A DNA stretch of 64,000 nucleotides from Anagrus nilaparvatae (GCA_022575985.1 JAKSXM010000231.1:23040501-23104500); one strand, 5' to 3'. Counted from the stretch's first letter, positions 46,712 through 58,713 are shown. The notes: generated by a model from the letters alone, not told the origin. A program made the numbers and translations.

Positions 46712-47047
46712 TTAATCTACATCGATTTTCCCTTCATATCTCTGTAAGTTATCTAGACCTAATATCGCATCTGCTCCGAATGAAAAATTATCGTCAATAA
46801 CGTGAAATAGGCAGGGTAAATTATTTATATTTAATATAACAGATCCCTTTGTAAGGACTTCTTTTTGTGTGATTCCTAAGATTTTTACTTGAACTCGTTT
46901 ATTAACATATTCTGAATATCGCAGAGCAGATTCTTTTACTAAGCTAATACCAGCTCCATTATCAATAAAAAAGGTCCTTTTTCCCCCGATAAGATTTTCA
47001 CTATATAATCCAACTACAGGTGGAATTTTCTTTGCGTTTGCGAACAT
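46712..47047 (-). pseudogene. Gypsy-like aspartic protease
   Basis: This 111-residue frame has the retropepsin layout. The active-site loop FFIDNGAGISLV starts at residue 26, with Asp29 retained but Asn in place of the usual Thr/Ser. The C-terminal block is ADAILGLDNLQRYEG, the ILG-D-L motif of retroviral-type proteases. In active elements it matures Gag-Pol. It lies between gag and the pol remnant on the same strand but in a different frame from gag. The DNG change would probably impair catalysis. Confidence 0.8.
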
Positions 47048-47082
47048 AACTTTTGCGGTTGTAGGGATGTTTTGAAAAATAT

Positions 47083-49128
47083 TTAGCTTGACCCCACCAC
47101 TCGGCGTCGAGCAGCATACAAGTTTAAATTCTGTTGATCATTAGAATTTTCATTTCTCATGTAGGTATTACTATTCCAATCTCCATTGTTTATGTTTCTT
47201 ACTTGGTTAGTATTGTTATATCTTGGCTGATTTTCTCTCGGAAAATTATTTGCATTTGTAAAGTTACCATTATTGTCATTACGTGGCATGCTATTTCTGT
47301 GATAATTGCCATTGTTATTGTAACTTGGTCTATTTTCGTTGTTGCGAAATTATTGTTATTTCAATTAAAATTGTTTGTGTTTCTTTCACAGAAACCGTTT
47401 TGATTCGAACTTAAGTTTTGATATTGATTATTAAAACGATTAAAATTTTGTCTTTTAAAATCGAGGTTTCGATTATTTACAAAATTGTTACCTCGAAAAT
47501 TATTATTTTCGAACCTAATGCTAAAGTTTGCTTGGTTGTCAAAGTTTCTGTTATAATTAAAACCTGAAAAACGATTTTGAAGATTATAATTATTTCGCGG
47601 CCCCATATATCCTTGGTTCGTATTGCTTTGATAATTTGACCAAAACGGGTACGGATAAGGTCGATAATTTTGATTTTTTTGTCTTTGTTCTTGATTTTTC
47701 ATTTCTTGCATTTTTTCTTCCGTTGGAATATCTCCTGATTCGATTGCTTTAAACAGTTTTTGACAACTTTGAACTTGATGACTCCCTTTGCAGAAAACAC
47801 ATTCTATTTTTGCTGCCGTTGCGGTCTTAACGTTTGCCGTCGCTGAGGCTAAAAGAGCCCAAAGATTTCCTAAATCGGTGTTTTGAAAGTTATTTGGATC
47901 CGAATCAAAATTATTATAACTTTTGCTTCTAGTTTGGGGGTCAACAGTGTGTAGAGTTGCAATATTTTTATTAGGTTTTGCAGAACAATTTTCGTGTCTT
48001 TGGAGTACCTTACTCCTGCCTTCTAAATTAACTGCTATATTTGCAGCTTCCCGTAATGTGGTTGGTTTTTTAGCCGATACTCTATATTCCGGTGGATCCC
48101 TTAATCCGTATAGAAATCATTCTAACGATTCTTGTTTTGTTCTTGTTTTTTGGTATTCTTTTTCCCCTTGTCTCGTACTTACCGAAGAGTCGTATAGGGA
48201 CAAAAGTCTTTGTTCTAACGTTTGAACTCGTAGTGCATAGTCAGCTACGGGTTCATCTTCTTCTTGTTCAACCCTTCTAAGTTCTAACCTGATAGTATCT
48301 GCATCTTGTGTACCTTCGAACGTTAATTTAAGATCCTGCAATAACTGTTCAATAGAGTCGTATCCTGGTGCCGTACCTCCATAAGCTAGTTGGGCTCGTC
48401 CCTTTAGTTTTGTGGAAATCGTGTTTAAGATCCACTTTTCGCTGTTTGGTCCGTAAGTAGTTAAAATATCCCGTATAACTTTCGCAAATGCGCTTAAGGT
48501 TTCTACCCAGATAGAAACGGTGGCCATCATAATTTGGGATTATTGTAAGGGATGCATTTAGCGGTATGTTTCCACATGGGATTCCCGATCCTTGAGTATA
48601 CATAACCCTTCGTTCGCGTGGTTCTCTGTGGTTATTCATTTGTATATTTTCGGTGGGAAAACGTCTTATTACAACCATAGGTTCATTATTGATAAAAAAT
48701 TGTGGCTCGTCTTGTTCCTCTATTTCATCTAATACCGGTTCTCTTAACAGTCTTCTTCTTAAAGGCGGTCTTATAAATGGCACGCGATATCTGACGTTAT
48801 TTTGTATATCCGCTTCCTCAGGTGATTCTGCCTGGTATTCGGGGTTTTCTGTATTGTTTAAATCGTTAGGTAAAACTGGACGAGGTGGCAAAACGTCATT
48901 CTGACCAAGTTGTGCCCTATATCTTTCTAACTCGATAACCAGAATATCGTTTTGTTCCTGCATTCTATGTGCCTCATTAAGGGTTATTGTCCTGTTAGGA
49001 TTTTGTGTACTATTTTCCCCGGCTGACATCCTCCTAAATTGTTCTGTTATTTGTTCTATATAACCGTTATTAGTGCCGCTCATATTAGGAATATTTCTTT
49101 GTGTAACTTGTTCGTTTTCGTCTCCCAT
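47083..49128 (-). pseudogene. Gypsy-like Gag, broken
   Basis: The first ATG (49,126-49,128) opens a frame with a coiled, Arg/Pro-rich N-terminus that reaches SLTIIPNYDG. A frameshift near 48,522 moves to the frame 47,361-48,530, which carries the gag core (TVSIWVETLSAFAKVIRD, GRAQLAYGG, LELRRVEQEEDEPVADY). A TGA at 48,117-48,119 interrupts it. It then reads FLYGLRDPPEYRVSAKK and a zinc-knuckle variant CVFCKGSHQVQSC, followed by an Asn/Tyr/Arg-rich tail in two frames to 47,083. Domain order and core fit gypsy/errantivirus-type Gag. At least two frameshifts and two stops disable it. Confidence 0.82.
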
Positions 49129-50389
49129 ATCACCTAAATCCGAGATATTATTTCTTCCGATTCTTAAATTTTTTGCGATACTTTTAAATTTTCTAAATTT
49201 TTCTTTAATTTTTATTTTATGTTTGGGTGGAATTTTGTAATATTTATATTTAGGGTATTGGGTTTAAAACAAAATATTACTGCGGGTAAAGCAAAAAAAA
49301 AAAGATTTTTAGTTAAAAATTTAAAAAAAATTATCAAAGTTATTAATCGAACTATTCCAAAATTATCTTAATATTATTTATATTATTATATTTTTTATTT
49401 ATTAATAATTAAAAAATTATTGCTGTTAATTAATATTTATATTTTTTTTATATTACACAAAAGGAAAAACGTGAACGTTCAATTTTATAGAATGCCCTAT
49501 ATATTTTGCTAAATGTAAATTCGTTTAATGCTAAATGCTTTTTGCGCGTGCGTTGTTGGTTTGGTAAGATTTTACAAAATTCAAACTCTCTTTGCACAAA
49601 ATGTAAGCTGCTTGCGTGCTGTCTATATCCAAGGGGTTATGGAATATGTGAATGTTTGCCTAATATTAGGTGTTAATATGTTAATGTTTTTTAATTCTTA
49701 TTATTTATTATTATTTTTTTTTTTGGAATTAAGCCTTGTTAAAATAAAATTATTATGAATTATCAAAATAAATTGCTGCCCGCAGGTCGCGTACTGCTAG
49801 GTTTAATCAATTCAGAAAAGGTATTACTAAGATATTTTGTGTAATTTCAAAGGCAAATGTATTATGTGTAGATCAGAAGTTTTTTGTAGATGTATATACT
49901 AGAAGTATTTTGCGTAATTAAGCATATAAGTGTATTGATAGTAAAATATTCTGATTTGTAAGTTACGTCGAAATGTTTATTGTCTCGAATATTTATTTAA
50001 AAAAACTTTAACTAAAATATACTCGCAGTACTGCAACGATGAAAATCCAGTTTCCTGACATTTTCTGACGTTTGGATGACCTCGGTACTGCTTGGCTCTC
50101 TCGATCTCTGGGTACCGCTAGTCCTGTTAACTGAACTCCAATGATATTGATTTGCGTCTTGATCCTTTTTTTTGTTCTTGTAGAATAATTTCCCGTAGAG
50201 TGGTGAAATCCTTGTTTGGGCGCCTGAATGTATACGATGTTCTTTCCTTCTATGTAAATTTTTTGGTATTTATCTGGATGTTCTTTTTTTTTGAAAAATT
50301 ATTGATTTTTCTTGAATTTTCTTTGCAGCTTGCAAAAACAAATTTCTAATTTTTTTTATTTTGATTATCTATTCTTGACACCTCCGAAT
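49129..50389 (-). other. Leader of the gypsy-like element, A+T-rich
   Basis: About 1.26 kb between the PBS and the gag start contains no supported frame. The segment 50,040-50,300 is richer in G+C. Confidence 0.55.
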
Positions 50390-50407
50390 ATCCCTCCGGA
50401 GCCTCCA
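50390..50407 (-). promoter_or_regulatory. Primer-binding site of the gypsy-like element
   Basis: On the minus strand, tggaggctccggagggat begins three bases after the LTR end (…gaaca). The leading TGG fits a tRNA CCA end; the tRNA was not identified. Confidence 0.55.
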
Positions 50408-50410
50408 ATT

Positions 50411-51049
50411 TGTTCTATATAACGTTTGGATGTGAAATAAACACAGATAAATGAGGATATTCTTATTCGGATTTAGCCTGTTGGCTAAACTCATTTACTG
50501 GTGACAGGAATTCAAATAACTAAGTCCTTTTTGTTATTAAAATGCTGATTTATTGACTTGTAAAATGGCTGGCCGTGCTTAGATCTCTTAATAGCGGTAG
50601 AGAGACAACCTGAGTACAAGTTAGTTAGTTCAGTCAGTTCTGTATTTCACTTCGTTCTGCCTAAGGGACTACATGGTCCCAAGTTCTCTCTCCTCTCTCC
50701 CGGTCAGGAGCTTGTACGAGAGCTTTTATAAGCTTATGCTTGAGGGAATAGAGGAGGGGATCGATGCGCGTAATTGGCTTAACGCGGAAAATTTAGTGTC
50801 CTTAGTAACAGTGTCTCCAATCATTGGTAATTAGTCTGTCAAAGCGCATGATGGGGGTGGCTTTATTCCCACCTTCAGTACTTCGTGTGAGGTCTTATTA
50901 TGCACTTTCTTGCAAGTACGGTTTCTCGGAATGATGGTGCTGATGAAGCATTTTCTTTAATTATAATATCATATTATTTTATTTCTAATAAATTTGTCTA
51001 GACGTAATTCTTGGTATTTATACTTAATCAATTTGTACCTAACAGTACA
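50411..51049 (-). repeat. 5' LTR of the large gypsy-like element
   Basis: This 639-bp LTR begins (minus strand) TGTACTGTTAGG and ends ATAGAACA. About 21 substitutions and two indels separate it from 16,484-17,112. It is flanked on the right by the duplication CAGT (51,050-51,053). Confidence 0.9.
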
Positions 51050-51740
51050 CAGTGCATATAATAACAATATAGACCTTTTAAACTCAGTGCTACAAAAAAT
51101 ACAAAAAATCATATCTAAAAAGTACAAACATTTACCAGAATTCGAAGAAGAGTACAAAAAATTGCTTTCAGTAAAAACTTTATATTATATTACAGTCATT
51201 AAAAGTAAAATACAGTATTTAATAGAGAAGTACAAGCTAAAGCAAAATAGAGCTAGAAAAATAACCCTTATAGGTAAAAAAAGGAAAATGGGACAAAAAA
51301 GTAGCCTTTATAATGCAATAATAATATTCAATAGGCTGCCTATTGATATAAAAGAAAAAATAAAAGTAAGTAACAGTAAAAAAATAAGTAATATCCAAAA
51401 CATTAAACTATGGTTAACCAAAAATAATTAGAATTATATAAAATCAAGTAGACTAAGTAATATAAAGAGGTTAAATATGTTAACTTGAAGAGGCTATTAA
51501 ATAGTTACCATTAAAATAATAAAAACTTTACAGAACAAAATATTTTATATTATATTAAGATGTAATATTTGTTAATTCTTGCAGCTATAGCAGCTAGTTC
51601 CACGTTCGGACAACGAGTCCATGTGGACATATTCCTATTGTATAACGTAGTATATATTTTATATGTATATTTAACCAATATGTGTAAACTTATGTACAGC
51701 TAGTTAAATAAATAAATAAGAAAATAAATAAATTAATAAA
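51050..51740 (+). pseudogene. CR1/Jockey-like reverse transcriptase C-terminus, right part, with 3' tail
   Basis: After CAGT the frame reads AYNNNIDLLNSVLQKIQKII and later GQKSSLYNAIIIFNRLP, the C-terminal thumb region of CR1/Jockey-type LINEs, ending at a stop at 51,431. A 3' UTR follows to an (aaat)n tail at about 51,705-51,740, as in non-LTR elements with short-repeat tails. It continues in frame from the fragment at 16,418-16,483. The copy was 5'-truncated at insertion and later split by the LTR element. The open frame 50,994-51,431 starts artificially inside the LTR. Confidence 0.82.
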
Positions 51741-53562
51741 TGAATATATGTGTGTGTGTGAGTTAATATCACGTAACATATACATGAAACTTAGACACGC
51801 ATTTTAGACGCTACTTTTGGCGGTTAAAATTTTTAAAAGATTATATGCTCGTAAATGCATGTGTTCTGTATAGTGAGAGCATATGATTATTTTTTATAAA
51901 TTCGGAGTTCAGAGTTTTTAATCTTAAATGGTATTAAATGCATGTAAAATAGTGGAAAATTTATAATAGAAGGATTGGAAAATTTTGGAAGCGGAATAGG
52001 CATCTTTATGAAAATTTTTTTTCAAAAATTAAATTTTTTTACATTTTATACATTTAAATAATGTTTCGGGTTTTAGATCAGCTTCTCAATCTTTTCTTAC
52101 TAACCCAATACAAAACTCTGGGTATTAGGGAAAAATGCCCTAATGAAAAGGTTGTCGTACGGATGGAGGAGAATGCCATTCGCTTATTTACGGAAAGTTG
52201 AGCCGTCTTTTATATAGGTGTGTAAATATAGCTATATAATATATATATATATTAATAATTAGAAGAGATAAACTTTGACGTAAAATTTTTTCTTTACATA
52301 TAAAAACAATTGTTAAATATTATATTACTTTAAATGAATAATTATTCTAAATTTTAAGTACAACACAATGTTTTTCACCAACATGTACTTGTAGTTAAAT
52401 GAAATGTATTATTCATATATTATTAATATTAACGGAAAGAAGCTAATGAATTATGTTATTAAGCTTTTACTGAATACAAAACCCGAGTTATAAAGCTTTT
52501 TCGTAAAACAAATTAGTCCATATTACATGTACTTACTCATATATAAAATACTTTACGTCCACTATGCCGGCTTCAAAAGTATTTTTTTCTGGAGCATAAT
52601 TCAATAATACACAAAAATTCATTTATTTCTTTAATAAATTAATATTACATTTAAGGGTTGAAATAAAATAAGGGGGTGGTCTTTATTCCTAGGTATTTTA
52701 TATTTTGCTTTTTTTGTAAATTAATCATATCTTACATCAAATGTAAGCAGTAAATTTGTTAATCATTAAATTTAACAAATTATACTATTTTTTGTGATAT
52801 TTGGGGTAGTTCAACCCTTATTTTGGGCTAATTGAAACTTTAACATAGGGGTTAAACGGGAAGAAAATACTTAATTTGCATATAATATGCAATCAGTAAA
52901 TTGGGAAAACAACTCTAAAAAAAGAATATTTTTCGCCAATTTAGGGGTTTTAAACACATTTTTATGTTCTTGAACCATAAATTTTGAAACTAGCAATCAA
53001 AAAAACGTATGCCTAGGTATATTTCAAGCCTTTTAAAAAAATTTTGTTAATCCACTGTGAGCTGCCCTTGTTTTTCAATTTTGAAAAAACTTCTAGAGAC
53101 TTGTGCGATCCTAAAACGTCACTAAATGGGCTGAAATTCGCCATGGTACATTATCATGTGTACAATAACGTACTCCATGAAGAACTTATTTCCAACACTT
53201 TTGTTTTTTTTTAGGGTGATTACCCTTTTGCTTATTATTATTATTATTAATTAATTAACTACACATAAATATTGTGCATGCACTCTTGTACTATAAGTAT
53301 ACGTGAAAATTCTTTCTTTATATACAAAGTAAGAAAAAACCTTATCACAAGTGAGACAAATTAAAAATAAAAAAAAAATTTTTATATACACTTTTATTTT
53401 TTTCTTAACGCACTAAAAACAAAAAAAATAATTTTTTTTTGAATACTGTTAATAATTTGCGCACTAAAATGTATAAAATATTTACATGAACATGTTCATT
53501 GGATAGGGTATCTGAAAAGTTTGGATCGGAAGGGGGGGGGTGAAATGGACTTTTTATTTAGG
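51741..53562. other. A+T-rich sequence without a recognised gene
   Basis: Contains (tg)n near 51,746-51,760, a short (at)n near 52,231-52,250 and G-runs near 53,531. Text such as ttggggtagttcaaccctta (about 52,800) is reminiscent of foldback-type repeats, but no partner arm was found. Confidence 0.45.
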
Positions 53563-53655
53563 GACCTTTGGAGCAGAAGTACCTAAAGACCTTTTGTGCA
53601 GAAGTAGCTAGGAACCTTTGGTGCAGAAGTACCTAGACACCAATGGTGCAAAATT
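53563..53655. repeat. 25-bp minisatellite, about 3.7 copies
   Basis: Units of the form gacctttggtgcagaagtac-ctaga start at 53,563, 53,588, 53,613 and 53,638 (last partial). On the minus strand each holds gcac-aaaggt, resembling the gcacaaaaggtcc core of the minisatellite at 59.8 kb. Confidence 0.8.
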
Positions 53656-54302
53656 TTTAAAGAATTTATTGTAAAAATGACTGAAAAGTAAATTCAAATT
53701 ATTTAAGAAACAATAATAATTTGAAAATTTAATTAATTTTATAATGAATAGTATTATATTACCCATAGCAATATATCACCCATATTTAATTTATTATTGA
53801 TTTTGTTCACTTTGCTGTGTAAGCAGCAAGATTTCTATTAGGCCGGTCTTAGGGCAAGGATAAAGTTAAGAAAACGGCATTTCAGACAAGAGTCTGATTT
53901 TTGATTTATTTTGCACAAAATATATTGTAGAACAATGTGGAATAGTTTGTGCCAAAAAAAAGTTAAGCAATTTCGTAAACAATTAATTGTTTGTGCAAAA
54001 ACGTGTATTTTTATGGTTTTTTACTTGTAATAACTTTATTTTTTAAGAAAAATTAATAAAATTGTAGAGGCTGGTACCTCACAAAAAGCTTAAAAAAGTC
54101 TTCCAACCCGATTTTTGAAATAATTATTTAAACAATAGTTAAAATCAAATTAAGCTTTTTAATTAACTTTGAAATTGTGAGAAAGAAAATCAGCAAAAGC
54201 GTTTCAAATTCTCTCAAATAATAATTTAGGTATCGAAGAATAAGTGGGCCGATTTGGAGCTAAAGATAATTTATATTTTTTTAATAATTAATAAATGAAC
54301 CC
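53656..54302. other. A+T-rich sequence without a recognised gene
   Basis: No supported frame or terminal repeat. The part from about 53,840 may belong to the inverted-repeat element that follows. Confidence 0.4.
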
Positions 54303-55119
54303 AAAATTACAAGCCTTTGTAGGTCACAAAGTACATCACATAAATTAAAAAACTTGGTCTTAATAAATAGTTTGACCTAAAATATAAAAAATTTGAAAAA
54401 ATAAATAATTTTCAAAATCGGGTTTGAGCGCTACAGTAGTCCAAAGAATTTTGCTTAGTCGCAAAATAAAATATCTTGGCTGAAAAAAGTCGTAGCCTTA
54501 ATAATAAACTTACCTAATCGTAGTGTTAATAATAAACTTACTTAACAAACAAATTTTCTCTTTCTCTTTCCAAATCCTCCACCATCAACGCCGTTCCTTC
54601 ATTCTATGGGTATTTACGCGAGAAATATACGTTGAACGTCGACTCTCTCGTAAACCACGGGAAAAAAGGACTTTTTTTAATTTTATTTTTTATATATTTT
54701 GTCGTTTTTATTATTTAAATCCCTTAAAAAAGTAAACAAATTGCACCGAGAATTTTAGAAATATTTGAAGGTACTTTCGTAGAAGTTTCAAAGTCGCGCA
54801 GTTTCAAAGCGCTAGGGCCAGAAACGCGTTTTTATGAATATCTTAGCTTCTATTGGCTGGATTTAATTTTTTAATTTTTTTTAATGAGCCCGACAAGAAT
54901 GTCTCATAGCCCTACAAATTTAATTTATTTCCGACTTTTTTCAGCCGAGATATTTTATTTTGCAACTAAGCAAAATTCTTTGGACTGCTGTAGCGCGCAA
55001 ACTAGATTTTGAAAATTATTTATTTTTTCAAATTTTTTATATTTTAGGTCAAACTATTTATTAAGAACAAGTTTTTTAATTTATGTAATGTACTTTGTGA
55101 CTTACAAAGGCTTGTAATT
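54303..55119. mobile_element. Inverted-repeat element with about 190-bp arms
   Basis: Left arm 54,303-54,492 (caaaattacaagcctttgta ... ggctgaaaaaagtcg) is the inverse of right arm 54,932-55,119 (cgacttttttcagcc ... tacaaaggcttgtaatt), with several differences. The roughly 440-bp spacer has one 70-codon frame without a domain. Target duplication is unclear. Confidence 0.65.
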
Positions 55120-56245
55120 GAAATTTTTAAATTTTATGAAGAAAATAATTGACTGTACTTTATCCACTGACGTATAACAATAATTTTTGATAATCATATA
55201 ATAAATATATATTATTCTTTTATAAATGTAAATCACATTTATTTTATTTACTTATTTAACATCATATCACATATATATTTTATATATTATATTAATTTTC
55301 ATACGCTGTGTAAAATACACTATCATTTATATTTTTTAAAAAAATTTTTGTAAAGTATTTTTTATTATTAATATTTTTAAACATATCTTTCTATTTTTGT
55401 TGCTGATATTTCAAATTCAATAAATTTTGTTAATTCATTGAAAACTTCTTTTTTATATTTATTATGTTTATTTTTTATTTCTTTTTTGCTTGATTATCTT
55501 ATTTTGTTTTCATTAAATTTTTTTTCAATCAATTTTCAAATATGTTTGATTCTTTCGATAATTATTATTATTATAAATTTTTCAAATTTATTTATTCCTT
55601 TTTTTTTAATTATTCATTTATTTATTTGTTTTTTTTTCGTTACAGCTGTAAAAAATATTTTCTTTTCAAACTCTTTTTCTTTAATTTCTTCCTTATATTA
55701 ACTTTGTTTTAAATTTTATTATATTTTTACTTGTTTTAAAAATCTTCGAGAAAATTGTATCGTATTATGTACACATATACCAATGCCTATACATATATAA
55801 ATAAATGCATATATGCATTAACTTTTTATTTTTAAATACAATATTTCTTTAAATCGTTATATCCACCCTTGACCTGTACCGTTGATTAAAATAAAAATAA
55901 AAATTACTTTTATAAATACGATAATGGTTATTATTTACTCTTTTTTTAATCAGGATTTGTATTATATTTTTGTTATTATATTTGCATTTATTTTTCTTTT
56001 TCTTTTCCTTTTTTTTCTCTATGGATATTAATTTTTTTAATTTTACTAAACTTATTTTAAAGTTATTATTGCTCTTGTCTTGTATAAATTGTTTCATTTA
56101 CTTATTTTCTATTTTATTTTATTTTATTTTTGTTTTTCTTTTCTTCTTTCTGTTTTTACCAGTTTCAAAATTTACTTTTTATCATAATATTATTTAAATG
56201 TTTTTTGACAAAAAAAACATAATAGTATGATAATTTTATTTACAT
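55120..56245. other. A+T-rich sequence without a recognised gene
   Basis: Extreme T-rich runs create Phe/Leu/Ile-rich frames on the plus strand (55,438-55,701; 55,970-56,197) that look membrane-like only because of composition. No gene is supported. Confidence 0.5.
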
Positions 56246-58713
56246 AATTTAGAACGTGACTTTTATGAGCATAATTTGTTGTTTATTAATTTTTAAAAAA
56301 CATTAATCCAACGTTTCGATTACAAGGTAATCTTTTTCAAGACTGGAATATTATATGACATTAGTTTACAAAAAAAATATACGTAGAAATTTTTTACAAA
56401 ATAACTTACAAGATGGAATAGTTATTGACAAAACTGTTTTAAAGAAATATCATAAAACGTTGTGATATGCATAATAACTATGTGTGACATAATTGAAACA
56501 ATAACTGTAAAAAAGATTTAATTATGCATATATAGTTAAAATATAATTAAAAATATGAAAAAAATAAATAAAAATTAACCTACGTATAGTAAAATGTAAA
56601 AATGTGAATATTGCACAAACAATACATAGTACATATTTATTATATGAAAATTACTAATTTAGAAAAAAATGTAATATATATAACATTAAATTATGAAAAG
56701 TCTATTGAAAAACAATACGTTATTATGCTTTTAAATAAACTACAATGTTTTAATTGTTATTGTTATTATTATTTTATTCCGTCAGCTGTGAAATTATCAT
56801 AATAATGGTAGAATCATACAACTATAGACATCTATGGCCAGGAAAGATAACCACAAGCTTCATGTTAAGTTACGATGATAATAAACTTCAATGATAATGT
56901 AGACGCATTGTTTATAACTATTATTGTTTATATGAGGACGCCATAAATGAGCAAGGGGATTCACAACAACCTTTTAAACCTTATTTGTCTAATATCCACA
57001 AAATGAGAAAAAGCCTGTCAAATAAATCATCGTTGTTAATTTTCATATTATCAATATGTACTATTTATTGTTTGTGCAATATTCACATTTTTACATTTCA
57101 CTATAGTACTCCAGTCAAAATACGGGGGGGGGTTGTATTTTTACTGGCGAACATGAGATTTGCTTTACTATATGTTTTTTGGGTCGCTGAACATGAAAGT
57201 CGGGGTCATTTCGTAATGAAATGGGAGCTTCACCCCTAAATTTGCAAAAAACTACCCCAAAATGGGGTGTTTTTTACATAGTTGCACTTTGAGCGCTCAG
57301 ATTTGCACCATATGGGTTTTTTGGGTCGCTGATCAAGAATTTCGACTTCTTTTTCATGAATAATTAAAATTTTACCCCTAAATTGGCTAAAATTACCCCC
57401 GAAAAGGGGGTGTTTTTGCTATTTGGGCTCTTTGAGCAACCAGGATATGTCCATATAGGTTTTTTAGGTCGCTTATCAAGAATTTCGAATTATTTTTCAT
57501 AAATATTCAATATTTCACCCTTAAATTAGCTAAAACTACCCCTTAAAAGGGTATTTTTGCTATTTTCGCACTTTGTGCATCCAGGATATGTATATATAGG
57601 TTTTGTGGGTCTCTAATCAAGAATTTCGACTCTTTTTTCATAAATATTCAATATTTCACCCATAAAACAGCTAAAACTACTACTAAATGGTGTGATTTTG
57701 CTATTTTCACACTTTAAGCATCCCAATTATGTCCATTCAGGTCCCTGGGCCGCTGATCAATAAAAATTTGTTATTTTTTTATAAAAAATTAATACTTACC
57801 TGAAAAATAAATTATTATAGTGAAAGTAAAAATGAATAAATGAAACTTAATATTTTTTTTTTTATAATGCATGCTCAAGAAATATTGAATACTTATGAAA
57901 AATAAGTTGCAATTCTTGATTAGCGACGCAAAAAACCTATATGGACATATCCTGGATGCTCAAAGTGCGAAAATAGCAAAAACACCCCCTTTTCGGGGGT
58001 AATTTTAGCCATTTTAGGGGTGAAATTTTAATTATTTAAGAAAAAGAAGTCGAAATTCTTGATTAGCGACCCAAAAAAACCCGTATGGTGCGAATCTGAG
58101 CGCTCAAAATGCAACTATGTAAAAAACACCCCATTTTGGGGTAGTTTTTTGCAAATTTAGGGGTGAAGCCCCCATTTTTTTACGAAATGACCCGGATTTT
58201 CGTGTTCAGTGACCCAAAAAACATATAGTAAAGCAAATCTCATGTTCGCCAGTAAAAATACAACCAAACCCGTATTTTGACTGGAGTATAGGTGATTAAT
58301 TAATTTTTATTTAAAATATAATTTTAATTTTAATTAAAATAATTTTAATTTTATATATTATAATTTTAAATTAATTTTTATTTTTTAATAATTAATTTTT
58401 ATTTATTTTTTCATATTTTTAATTGTTTTGACTATATGTTCATAATTAAATCTTTTTTACAGTTATTGTTTCAATTATGTCACACATAGTTATTATGCAT
58501 ATCACAACGTTTTATGATATTTTTTTAAAACAGTTTTGTCAATATCTATTCCATCTTGTAAGTTTTTTTGTAAAAAATGTCTATGTATATTTTTTTGTAA
58601 ACTAATGTCATATATTATTCCTGCCTTGAAAAAGATTACATTGTAATCGAAACGTTGAATTAATATTTTTTAAAATTAACAAATTGTGCTCGTAAAAGTC
58701 ACGTTCTAAATTA
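56246..58713. mobile_element. Inverted-repeat element, about 330-bp arms, containing a nested foldback
   Basis: Left arm about 56,246-56,580 and right arm about 58,380-58,713 are inverted copies (aatttagaacgtgacttt / aaaagtcacgttctaaatt; aacgtttcgattaca / tgtaatcgaaacgtt). Each arm has a short stem (gattac...gtaatc) followed by gaaacgtt, similar in layout to the Penelope-like terminal blocks at 41.0, 42.5 and 45.9 kb. The two arms may therefore be inverted pseudo-LTRs. The 1,178-bp foldback at 57,109 lies in the spacer. No coding region was recognised. Confidence 0.6.
57109..58286. mobile_element. Foldback element with TA duplication and tandem 141-bp units
   Basis: The ends ctccagtc / gactggag are flanked by TA (57,107-57,108; 58,287-58,288). 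The left arm contains gggtcgct-type cores at 57,181, 57,323, 57,466, 57,607 and 57,747, a spacing of 140-143 bp. The right arm holds inverted units but fewer of them. It is the same family as the half element at 20,491. TA duplication suggests mobilisation by a Tc1/mariner-type transposase from elsewhere. Confidence 0.82.

Larger units (their letters stand above)
16484..51049 (-). mobile_element. 34.6-kb Ty3/gypsy-like LTR retrotransposon locus with nested insertions
   Basis: LTRs at 16,484-17,112 and 50,411-51,049 start TG and end CA and are flanked by the 4-bp duplication CAGT (16,480-16,483 and 51,050-51,053). Collapsing the duplication restores the reading frame of the LINE fragment it entered, so both LTRs belong to one insertion event. 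On the minus strand the element has LTR, PBS (50,390-50,407), gag, protease, RNase-H tail, OTU-like domain, then polypurine tract (17,113-17,123) and LTR. By hand I count about 21 substitutions between the LTRs, roughly 3-4 percent. No reverse transcriptase or integrase was found. Much of the length is later insertions, but a large A+T-rich remainder is unexplained. Confidence 0.85.

Noticed and set aside
50994..51431. 145-codon protein starting inside the LTR
   Set aside because: The first 18 or so codons are LTR sequence. The true coding content is a LINE RT fragment beginning at the target duplication.
55438..56197. Small hydrophobic membrane proteins
   Set aside because: Phe/Leu/Ile-rich translations are the expected result of T-rich DNA. 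No conservation signal or gene structure.
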